A stretch of 5,849 bases of DNA. Origin: Clostridia bacterium (GTDB lineage Bacteria; Bacillota_A; Clostridia; Oscillospirales; CAG-272). The notes under the pieces were generated by a model. It worked only from the letters and a program-made list of their open reading frames with translations. It did no database searches and was not told the DNA's origin. Made by a program: the position numbers and the translations under genes. Below, in pieces: positions 1-5,382 of the stretch. Position 1 is the stretch's first letter; the number at the start of each line of letters is the position of its first letter. The stretch lies in contig JAFQOB010000271.1 in assembly GCA_017395725.1 (NCBI GenBank), forward strand, positions 1 to 5,849, given 5' to 3'.

Positions 1-27
1 AAAAAGCGGCGGGAGCAAGCCCCCGCC
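1..27 (-). terminator. GC-rich hairpin with T tract, possible terminator (cut by window edge)
   Basis: Read on the minus strand, the arms GGCGGG (22-27 complement) and CCCGCC (8-13 complement) form a 6-bp GC stem with an 8-nt loop, followed by GC and a run of at least five T that reaches the window edge. This is the form of an intrinsic terminator for leftward transcription, and thiT is the nearest leftward gene, ending about 280 nt away. The same segment also resembles GC-rich hairpin repeats common between clostridial genes, so it may be a repeat copy that happens to end in T residues. The role is inferred; the structure is directly visible. Confidence 0.4.
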
Positions 28-70
28 CTACGATATAGTGTTATTGTTTGTACAAAAAATGGATAGTAGC

Positions 71-118
71 ACAGACCCTTTATTAAAAGGTTCTTTGCTT
101 ACTTTCTTCCTTAAAGAA
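71..118 (+). repeat. Hairpin repeat unit, copy 1 (3' arm truncated)
   Basis: This is the first of three related units. It begins ACAGACC, carries a small inverted repeat CCTTT-ATTA-AAAGG, then TTCTTTG, then the left arm CTTACTTTCTT (98-108) and loop CCTTA. The right arm stops after AAGAA at 118, where a different hairpin-rich segment begins, so the large stem found in copies 2 and 3 cannot form fully here. The first 48 nt are almost identical to copy 2. No reading frame or transposase is associated with it. Confidence 0.75.
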
Positions 119-119
119 T

Positions 120-168
120 CCCTCTCCGTCTTTGCTTTCGCAAATCCACCTCTCCCGTAGGGCGAGGC
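120..168 (+). repeat. Composite hairpin repeat (CCTCTCCC-type)
   Basis: This block interrupts repeat copy 1 and contains two short stems: TTTGC-TTTC-GCAAA at 131-144, and CCTC-t-CCC-GTA-GGG-c-GAGG at 149-167 with one internal mismatch. The pattern of CCCTCTCCGTC, a variable small stem, then CACCTCTCCC and its complement resembles intergenic repeats I recall as abundant in clostridial gut genomes. That resemblance is from memory and was not searched here. Only one copy lies in this window, so its repeat status rests on the resemblance; the stems themselves are visible. Confidence 0.5.
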
Positions 169-179
169 TTTGGGTACGC

Positions 180-240
180 ACAGTCCCTTTATTAAAAGGT
201 TCTTTGCCTACTTTCTTCCTTAAAGAAAGTAGGTCTGTAC
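180..240 (+). repeat. Hairpin repeat unit, copy 2 (complete)
   Basis: This is the full unit: ACAGTCC, the small stem CCTTT-ATTA-AAAGG, TTCTTTG, then a perfect 11-bp stem CCTACTTTCTT (207-217) with AAGAAAGTAGG (223-233) around the loop CCTTA. Copy 3 has CTTAC/GTAAG where this copy has CCTAC/GTAGG, a compensated base-pair change. The unit runs directly into GTCTGTAC, which is the left arm of a further inverted repeat. There is no coding potential. Confidence 0.8.
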
Positions 241-262
241 TAACAATAAAGTTTGTACAGAC
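233..262. repeat. 12-bp imperfect inverted repeat linking copies 2 and 3
   Basis: GTCTGTACTAAC (233-244) and GTTTGTACAGAC (251-262) pair with one T-T mismatch around the loop AATAAA. The outer arms overlap the end of repeat copy 2 and the ACAGACC start of copy 3, so the two units are joined by a third stem. A related string, GTTTGTACA, occurs at 46-54. The inverted repeat is certain as sequence; whether it folds in RNA or single-stranded DNA is not shown. Confidence 0.6.
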
Positions 263-310
263 CAGTTATTCGAGGTTTCTTTGCTTACTTTCTTCCTAAA
301 AGAAAGTAAG
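257..310 (+). repeat. Hairpin repeat unit, copy 3, abutting the thiT stop
   Basis: The unit starts ACAGACC and ends in a perfect 11-bp stem, CTTACTTTCTT (284-294) and AAGAAAGTAAG (300-310), with the loop CCTAA. The upstream small stem of copies 1 and 2 has decayed here (AGTTATTCGAGG). The stem finishes exactly one base before the complement of the thiT stop codon, so it is the first thing in the 3' end of a thiT transcript. On the minus strand the stem is followed by CAAAGAAACC rather than a T run, so it is not a canonical intrinsic terminator but could protect or pause the 3' end. Confidence 0.8.
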
Positions 311-916
311 TTATTTGGATGATTGTTTTTGCATTATACCAAGAACTGTTACTATCGCGGGTACGGCAACAAGCGTCATTACCGTTTCGGGACCCAAGTA
401 GGTTATGTTATAAACAAAGGAATACAACCACATTCCTACTGTATGCACGTATTCGTTCCAATCGCCATTCTTCGTTATCTCATACCATACCACAGAACCG
501 TTCACAAAGTGGCTCATAAATCTTACAATACAAGCAACCAGCACTCCGCAAAACGTCGTTACGGTCAAATTCGTCTTCTCGTTCTTCGTAAACTTCAGCT
601 TTCTGAATATACCCGCAAGGCCTATCGCCGTATATGCAACAATATAGTCAAGCAATATTACTACAATTATTCCCACAGCTGTCGGCACGTACGCAAAGTT
701 ACCTGCCCCCATCCACAGCTTGAATATGGAAAATATAAATGCTGAGCCCAGTCCCCAACCAAGTCCGTGTCTTATGGATATTATCATTAGCGGTACCATC
801 GAAAACAGTGTTACGGAGCCGCCAAGCGGTGCTTCGTATATCTTTACAAACGACAATATTATCGATGCCGCTATAAGTATGGCACTTTCTACCATTGTTC
901 TTGTCTTCGTTTTCAT
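311..916 (-). CDS. thiT: ThiT-type thiamine-specific S component of an ECF transporter
   Basis: This 201-residue hydrophobic protein has about six membrane segments and fits the YuaJ/ThiT family in length. ThiT binds thiamine outside the membrane and works with a shared EcfA-EcfA'-EcfT energising module, which is not in this window. Family features visible are the N-terminal APLGGSVTLFSMVPL stretch (29-43), D90-Y91, RFMSHFVNGSVVW (132-144) and YSFVYNITYLGPE (165-177). H136, W144, Y165 and N170 are the likely counterparts of the thiamine-contacting His, Trp, Tyr and Asn of characterised ThiT; about eight extra residues lie between W144 and Y165. The ATG at 916 follows AAAGGA with an 8-nt gap. 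A TPP riboswitch and terminator in the leader independently support a thiamine role. A shift to a related substrate such as a thiamine precursor cannot be excluded. The 3' end meets a hairpin repeat. Confidence 0.93.
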   Translation of the reverse strand: MKTKTRTMVESAILIAASIILSFVKIYEAPLGGSVTLFSMVPLMIISIRHGLGWGLGSAFIFSIFKLWMGAGNFAYVPTAVGIIVVILLDYIVAYTAIGLAGIFRKLKFTKNEKTNLTVTTFCGVLVACIVRFMSHFVNGSVVWYEITKNGDWNEYVHTVGMWLYSFVYNITYLGPETVMTLVAVPAIVTVLGIMQKQSSK

Positions 917-1030
917 TTTCTCTTTCCTTTCAATTTAGGTAGTTTTTATACATATATATTAAAAACTTTATACCGCCAAAAACTTTTTACGTTTTGATAA
1001 TTCAAAAATAATAAGCTTACTTCTTAACAC

Positions 1031-1047
1031 GCCATTCCGGAATTGGC
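1031..1047. other. Near-perfect palindrome in the thiT leader
   Basis: GCCATTCC and GGAATTGGC form a dyad broken by a single extra T. It lies between the riboswitch terminator and the thiT start, in the otherwise AT-rich stretch 917-1063. It could be a protein-binding site or a short RNA stem (loop CCGG). I cannot assign a protein. The remainder of 917-1063 shows only the ribosome binding site, AT-rich sequence and a weak promoter-like match. Confidence 0.35.
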
Positions 1048-1063
1048 TGTTACTTTTTTTATG

Positions 1064-1105
1064 GGAAAATTAAAATTCCCACCCGATTCGTCTTCGGGTG
1101 GGAAT
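1064..1105 (-). terminator. Intrinsic terminator of the TPP riboswitch
   Basis: On the minus strand ATTCCCACCCGA (1094-1105 complement) and TCGGGTGGGAAT (1075-1086 complement) form a perfect 12-bp stem with a 7-nt loop, followed by TTTAATTTT. This is the expression platform 15 nt after the riboswitch. A competing antiterminator is visible: GGAA (1129-1132) with UUCC (1101-1104), plus AUAG from P1 and UAAG-AAG-CUUA inside, would capture the start of the terminator 5' arm and the 3' strand of P1. TPP binding would stabilise P1 and release the terminator, switching thiT off. Confidence 0.92.
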
Positions 1106-1120
1106 ATAATAAGCTTCTTA

Positions 1121-1210
1121 TACCTATCTTCCTACGCCGGCATTATCCGTTTCAGGTTTAAAGGGTTCGGTTATAATCCGTCTCAGCTTTTTACAGCACC
1201 CCTGACAGTA
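1121..1210 (-). promoter_or_regulatory. TPP riboswitch (THI element) controlling thiT
   Basis: The conserved THI-box elements appear in order on the minus strand. GGGGTGC opens P2 (about 1196-1202), and CTGAGA lies at 1181-1186. A compact P3 follows (CGG-ATTATAA-CCG), then ACCC, then ACCTGAAACGGATAATGCCGG forming P4/P5, and GCGTAGG at 1131-1137. P1 closes with UAC/GUA and UGUC/GAUA (1204-1210 with 1121-1128) and a bulged G. The element senses thiamine pyrophosphate and acts through the terminator just downstream. It begins only 17 nt after the tsf stop codon, with no terminator and no convincing separate promoter between them. Confidence 0.95.
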
Positions 1211-1227
1211 TTAAGTTTTATTTTTTA

Positions 1228-2154
1228 TTACTTGTTGAGCATCTTTGCGATTTCGTCACCAAGATTGTCTTCTCTCTTCTGGAGTCCTTCGCCCTTTTCG
1301 TAACGGTAGAAGGAGTCAATCTTGATAGAACCGCCGAATGCCTTTGCACAAGACTCAACATACTTTGCAACAGTCATAGAATCGTCCTTAACGTATGCAT
1401 TGTCTGTCAAGCAGTTTGCTTCATAGAACTTACCGAGCTTACCTGTAGCAATCTTTTCGAGAATCTGGTCAGGCTTGCTTGCGTTCTTGGGGTCATTCTT
1501 GAGCTGAGCCTTAATAATGCTCATTTCTTCTTCAACTACGCTTGCGGGAACTGCTTCTCTGTCAACATACTGAATGTTGGGATATGCAGCAACCTGAAGT
1601 GCAATGTTCTTTGCCATTTCTGCAAAGCCTTCGTTGTTCTTTGCAGCGTCGTCTGCTACAAACTTAACGATAACACCTGTTGCACCCTTACCGTGAATGT
1701 AAGAACTCATAACACCGTCAACTGTAAGGAAACGGCGGAGAGACATATTTTCACCAATCTGGAAAATCTTGTCCTTAAGTGCTGCTTCAACTGTCATTCC
1801 GCTTTCCATAACAAGTGCGTTAAGAGCGTCGAGGTCAGCGGGCTTGTTATCAATAATGAGCTTGAGGATTTCCTTAACGAATGCCTGGAAGCTTGCGTTC
1901 TTTGCAACGAAGTCTGTTTCACAGTTAACTTCAATCATAGCTGCCTTTTCGCCTTCAACAAGGATATCTACAAGACCTTCTGCTGCAATTCTGTCTGCCT
2001 TCTTTGCTGCAACAGCAAGTCCCTTTTCTCTCAAAATCTTTATAGCTTCATCAAAGTCACCGTTTGCTTCAACAAGTGCCTTCTTGCAGTCCATCATACC
2101 GCAACCGGTCTTTGCTCTGAGGTCGGATACTGCCTTTGCTGTAATTGTAGCCAT
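1228..2154 (-). CDS. tsf: Translation elongation factor Ts
   Basis: EF-Ts is the nucleotide exchange factor that releases GDP from EF-Tu in the cytoplasm. The 308-residue protein begins with the N-terminal UBA-like domain (residues 5-55, with LRAKTGCGMMDCKKAL). The EF-Tu contact motif TDFVAKN follows at 80-86, then the core and the coiled-coil region and a C-terminal segment ending in EIAKMLNK. Length is normal for Firmicutes. The ATG at 2154 is preceded by GGAGG at good spacing. It follows rpsB by 36 nt, the usual bacterial rpsB-tsf order, and is presumably driven by the promoters upstream of rpsB. Unlike many genomes, pyrH and frr do not follow; a TPP riboswitch does. No dedicated tsf terminator is visible before the riboswitch. 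Confidence 0.98.
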   Translation of the reverse strand: MATITAKAVSDLRAKTGCGMMDCKKALVEANGDFDEAIKILREKGLAVAAKKADRIAAEGLVDILVEGEKAAMIEVNCETDFVAKNASFQAFVKEILKLIIDNKPADLDALNALVMESGMTVEAALKDKIFQIGENMSLRRFLTVDGVMSSYIHGKGATGVIVKFVADDAAKNNEGFAEMAKNIALQVAAYPNIQYVDREAVPASVVEEEMSIIKAQLKNDPKNASKPDQILEKIATGKLGKFYEANCLTDNAYVKDDSMTVAKYVESCAKAFGGSIKIDSFYRYEKGEGLQKREDNLGDEIAKMLNK

Positions 2155-2190
2155 TTTTCTATTCCTCCGATTTTCTGTTATTTCTTAAAA

Positions 2191-2943
2191 TTATTCAGCG
2201 ATTTCTGCGTCTTCTGCTGCTTCAGCTTCGGTAATCTCTTCAACAGCGCTTTCGAACTGTTCGCCCTGCTTACCTTCGATAATAGCGTCTGCAATTACAG
2301 ATGCGATAAGCTTAATAGCACGGATAGCGTCGTCGTTACCGGGAATGAAGTAATCTGCATCATCGGGGTCACAGTTTGTATCAACAATTGCAACTACGGG
2401 AATACCGAGTTTCTTTGCTTCGAGAACTGCATTTCTTTCTTTGCGGGGGTCAACTATAAATACGCATGAAGGAAGTCCGGGCATATCCTTGATACCGCCG
2501 AGGTTCTTTTCGAGGTCAGCGATTTCCTTCATTCTCTTTGCAACTTCCTTCTTGGGAAGAAGATCAAATGTTCCGTCTTCCTGCATCTTGAGAAGGTTGT
2601 TGAGTCTGTTGATTGACTTGTTAATTGTCTTGTAGTTGGTGAGCATACCGCCGGGCCAACGTACGTTTACGTAGTACATACCGCATCTCTGTGCTTCTTC
2701 CTTGATTGCGGAAGCTGCCTGCTTCTTTGTACCAACAAAGAGCATTGTGCCGCCTTCTGCTGCAAGGTCACGTACAAACATATATGCTTCTTCAAACTTC
2801 TTTACTGTCTTCTGAAGGTCAATGATGTAGATGCCGTTTCTTTCTGTGAAGATGTACTCAGCCATCTTAGGATTCCATCTTCTTGTGTGATGTCCAAAAT
2901 GGACGCCTGCTTCAAGCAGTTGTTTGATTGTAATTACTGACAT
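2191..2943 (-). CDS. rpsB: 30S ribosomal protein S2
   Basis: S2 is a late-assembling protein of the small ribosomal subunit. The 250-residue sequence shows the S2 signature [19 protein letters not shown] at 9-27, the WPGGMLTN motif near 95-102, and the second signature region with [24 protein letters not shown] about 162-185 followed by [19 protein letters not shown]. An acidic Glu/Ala-rich tail ends the protein, as often seen in Firmicutes. The ATG at 2943 has an excellent AAGGAGG site six nt upstream. It is the first gene of rpsB-tsf, with two promoters at 3034-3075 and an 85-95 nt leader. That leader can form a pseudoknot overlapping the ribosome binding site, which suggests autogenous control by S2. 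Confidence 0.98.
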   Translation of the reverse strand: MSVITIKQLLEAGVHFGHHTRRWNPKMAEYIFTERNGIYIIDLQKTVKKFEEAYMFVRDLAAEGGTMLFVGTKKQAASAIKEEAQRCGMYYVNVRWPGGMLTNYKTINKSINRLNNLLKMQEDGTFDLLPKKEVAKRMKEIADLEKNLGGIKDMPGLPSCVFIVDPRKERNAVLEAKKLGIPVVAIVDTNCDPDDADYFIPGNDDAIRAIKLIASVIADAIIEGKQGEQFESAVEEITEAEAAEDAEIAE

Positions 2944-3027
2944 TTTTAATGTCCTCCTTCGGTTATTTCCACCATACAGCCCTTTAGATATTGCACCGAA
3001 GACAGCCGTATGTGTGAATTTTCATAC
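2939..3027 (-). promoter_or_regulatory. rpsB leader: candidate pseudoknot regulatory RNA
   Basis: Three helices are visible on the minus strand. Helix A is CAUACGGC (3005-3012) with GCUGUAUG (2973-2980), 8 bp. Helix B is CUUCGGU (2995-3001) with ACCGAAG (2957-2963), 7 bp plus a possible U-G. B starts inside the loop of A and ends beyond it, an H-type pseudoknot, and its 3' strand includes the first bases of AAGGAGG. Helix C, GUAUG (3023-3027) with CAUAC (3008-3012), competes with A. A further 6-bp stem, GACAUU-AAA-AAUGUC (2939-2953), encloses the start codon. Autogenous control of rpsB-tsf by S2 is established in gammaproteobacteria; that it applies here is inferred from these pairings. Confidence 0.55.
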
Positions 3028-3033
3028 TCGAGT

Positions 3034-3075
3034 ATTATAACACTATATTATACACTTTGCAAGTTTTTTTGACAA
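3034..3075 (-). promoter_or_regulatory. Two overlapping sigma-A promoters for rpsB-tsf
   Basis: The first promoter is TTGTCA (3070-3075), a 17-nt spacer, then TATAAT (3047-3052). The second is TTGCAA (3057-3062), a 17-nt spacer, then TATAAT (3034-3039). The -35 of the second lies inside the spacer of the first, and the two are 13 bp apart. Both have perfect -10 boxes. They start about 20 nt after the stop codon of the upstream amidohydrolase, with no terminator between, so rpsB-tsf may be both independently initiated and read through from upstream. Confidence 0.88.
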
Positions 3076-3094
3076 TTTTACAATTTATTTACAT

Positions 3095-4222
3095 TTAACC
3101 CTCGCTTGAGTAAACACACTTACCGTCAACAAAGGTCTTATAGCTCCTTGCCATTAAGCTTGTCATTGGGTCTGCCGTCCATATTACTATATCTGCATCC
3201 TTACCCTTTTCAAGACTACCTACTCTGTCGGCAATACCCACTATCTCAGCCGGGTTTATCGTTATCGCCTTCCAGCCCTCTTCATAATCAAGTCCTTCGC
3301 TTACGGAAAGTCCTGCACAAAGGGGTAACACCTCTATCGGTATAACGTTACAGTCGGTCACTATGCATATCTTAACCCCCGCCTTATTAAGCACACCGGG
3401 AGTCCTAAAGCTTTTACCCATAAGCTCTACCTTAGACTTGTTTCCGAGAAGGGGGCCTACCAATGCGGGAAATCCCGATTCTGCAACAGCTTCGGCAATT
3501 GATGCACCGCCTGTACAGTGGTCAAGTGTCATATCAAGGTCAAATTCCTTCGCTATTCTTATCGCCGTCAATATATCGTCTGCCTGATGCATATGAGCCT
3601 TAAGCGGCATTTCCTTACGCATTACGGGAATCATAGCCTCAAGCTTCATATCAAACTTATGCTCTTTTCCCTGCGCGTCTTCTTCGGCATATTTCTTTGC
3701 CTTAAATAAAAACTCTCTCATCATTGCCGCCGTTCCCATTCGGGTAGCGGGACTCTTGGACTTACCGCCATACACCTTTTTCGGATTTTCGCCAAAAGCA
3801 CACTTCATCGCTATAGGCTGTTTTATTATCATCTTATCGATATTCTTACCGTATAATTTAATAGCCGCAAAAGTTCCGCCCACAACGTTTGCACTTCCGG
3901 GTCCTGTACAAGCCGCAGTAACGCCCCCCTTTAATGCTGCGGGAAAATCAATATCCATTGGGTCTATATTATCTATTGCTCTGAGTTGGGGAGTCAACGG
4001 GTCAACGTTCTCGTTACAGCCTATTATGCCTATATGGGTATGAGCATCAATACAGCCGGGGGTTACAAGTCTGCCCCCTGCATCTACTATCTCCGCCCCC
4101 TCGGGAGCTTCTATTTTCTTGCCGACCTTTGCTATCTTACCGTTATCGTCAACAAGGATACAGCCGTTCTTTATATCCTTGCCTGTCATAGTCTTTATAT
4201 AACCGTTTCTTATCAACAACAT
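3095..4222 (-). CDS. Metal-dependent amidohydrolase, paralogue A (substrate unknown)
   Basis: This 375-residue protein belongs to the amidohydrolase superfamily, near the imidazolonepropionase-like group (COG1228 style). A small beta-sandwich segment at 1-55 and its C-terminal half (GKDADIVIW, 340-348) flank a TIM-barrel. Likely metal ligands are H61 and H63 (DAHTH), H210 and H212 (KAHMHQADD), H235 (LDHC) and the catalytic D290 (VTD). A conserved MKCAFGENPKK block sits at 139-149. There is no signal peptide, so it should be cytoplasmic. The ATG at 4222 follows GGGGGAG, which begins right after the stop codon of paralogue B; the 14-nt gap suggests translational coupling. The two proteins look roughly two-thirds identical. 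Candidate reactions are hydrolysis of a cyclic amide, an N-acyl group or a dipeptide, but nothing in the sequence decides the substrate. Confidence 0.88.
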   Translation of the reverse strand: MLLIRNGYIKTMTGKDIKNGCILVDDNGKIAKVGKKIEAPEGAEIVDAGGRLVTPGCIDAHTHIGIIGCNENVDPLTPQLRAIDNIDPMDIDFPAALKGGVTAACTGPGSANVVGGTFAAIKLYGKNIDKMIIKQPIAMKCAFGENPKKVYGGKSKSPATRMGTAAMMREFLFKAKKYAEEDAQGKEHKFDMKLEAMIPVMRKEMPLKAHMHQADDILTAIRIAKEFDLDMTLDHCTGGASIAEAVAESGFPALVGPLLGNKSKVELMGKSFRTPGVLNKAGVKICIVTDCNVIPIEVLPLCAGLSVSEGLDYEEGWKAITINPAEIVGIADRVGSLEKGKDADIVIWTADPMTSLMARSYKTFVDGKCVYSSEG

Positions 4223-4236
4223 ACTTTCACTCCCCC

Positions 4237-5382
4237 TTACATAGCATAAACGACTTTGCCGTCTACAATAGTTCTGTAACTCACGGCACCTACAGTCATA
4301 AGCGGGTCTTTGTCCCAGATAACTATATCTGCGTCCTTGCCCTTTTCAATACTTCCTATTCTGTCGGCTACACCCAGTATCTTTGCGGGTTCTACCGTTA
4401 TCGCTCTCCATGCGTCGTCAACGTCAAGTCCGTCTCTCACCGCAAGTCCCGCGCACATAGGCAAATATTCAAGAGGTACTACGGGAGAATCGGTTACAAT
4501 ACAGAAGCTTAGCCCTGCCTTTTTCAGCTTTGCGGGGGTTTCAAGGCTTTTGTTTTTACATTCAACCTTATGGGTACCTGTTATCAGCGGCCCCAACATC
4601 AAGGGATATCCCGCCTCAAGCAATTCTTCGGTAATCAATACGCCGTCGGTACAATGGTCGATAGTCATATCAACATCAAATTCCTTGGCTATTCTTATCG
4701 CCGTCAATATATCGTCTGCCTGATGGGCGTGAGCCTTCAAGGGAATCTCCTTGCGCATAACAGGTATCATCGCTTCGAGCTTCATATCAAATGCGTGGGG
4801 TTTGCCCATTGCATCTTCTTCGGCATATTTCTTCGCCTTGGTAAGAGTCTCGCGCAACAATGCCGCTATAGCCATTCTCGTTACAGGGCTCTTACCCTTT
4901 TCGCTGTAGTTCTTCTTGGGATTCTCTCCAAACGCGCACTTCATAGCCGCAGGATTCTTTACTACCATCTTATCTATATTATTACCGCTTAGCTTTATTA
5001 CTGCAAAGGTTCCACCTATAACGTTAACGCTTCCGGGTCCTGTACAAGCTGTCGTTACTCCCCTCTGCAATGCAGCTTCAAACGCTTCGTCAACAGGGTT
5101 TATGCCGTCAATTCCACGCATCTGAGGCGTAATTGGGTCGCCCTTTTCGTTGTGGTCGTCGTTTACCGCATATATCTCATTCCAAAGTCCTACGTGGCAA
5201 TGTCCGTCTATACAGCCTGGAGTTACAAGTCTTCCCTCCGCATCTATAACCTCTGCATCTTCAGGAACATCTATCTTCTTACCCACTTCGGCAATCTTTC
5301 CGTTATCGTCAATAAGTATACTGCAGTTTTTAATGTCTTTACCCGCCATTGTTTTTACATTAGCATTAGTAATAATTAACAT
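4237..5382 (-). CDS. Metal-dependent amidohydrolase, paralogue B (substrate unknown)
   Basis: This 381-residue protein (from the start at 5382) is a close relative of the next gene, with the same layout: beta-sandwich N-terminus, TIM-barrel, and GKDADIVIW near the end. Likely ligands are H61 and H63 (DGHCH), H218 and H220 (KAHAHQADD), H243 (IDHC) and D298 (VTD), so both copies appear catalytically intact. The segment just after HxHxG is eight residues longer than in paralogue A, rich in Asp, Asn and His, and close to the active site, suggesting a different substrate or lid. I chose the ATG at 5382 because GAGGG lies about 5 nt upstream and the protein then aligns with paralogue A from its first residue. 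The upstream in-frame ATG at 5430 adds 16 residues without homology. It is the first gene of the pair and divergent from feoA. Confidence 0.87.
   Translation of the reverse strand: MLIITNANVKTMAGKDIKNCSILIDDNGKIAEVGKKIDVPEDAEVIDAEGRLVTPGCIDGHCHVGLWNEIYAVNDDHNEKGDPITPQMRGIDGINPVDEAFEAALQRGVTTACTGPGSVNVIGGTFAVIKLSGNNIDKMVVKNPAAMKCAFGENPKKNYSEKGKSPVTRMAIAALLRETLTKAKKYAEEDAMGKPHAFDMKLEAMIPVMRKEIPLKAHAHQADDILTAIRIAKEFDVDMTIDHCTDGVLITEELLEAGYPLMLGPLITGTHKVECKNKSLETPAKLKKAGLSFCIVTDSPVVPLEYLPMCAGLAVRDGLDVDDAWRAITVEPAKILGVADRIGSIEKGKDADIVIWDKDPLMTVGAVSYRTIVDGKVVYAM

Noticed and set aside
71..310. CRISPR array
   Set aside because: Only three diverged units with irregular spacing and internal dyads, no uniform spacers and no cas genes.
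323..745. Plus-strand open frames of up to 140 codons opposite thiT
   Set aside because: Antisense to a recognised thiT with no recognisable domain and no ribosome binding site.
951..979. TTGGCG-17-TATATG on the minus strand in the thiT leader as a promoter bypassing the riboswitch
   Set aside because: A weak match in very AT-rich sequence; such hits are expected by chance.
1031..1065. Plus-strand terminator formed by the GCCATTCC dyad and a T run
   Set aside because: Stem is short with a bulge, the T run is about six nt away, and no plus-strand gene precedes it.
1693..2469. Plus-strand open frame of 258 codons
   Set aside because: It is antisense to tsf and rpsB, rich in Cys, Asn and Phe as expected for a shadow of those genes, and has no ribosome binding site.
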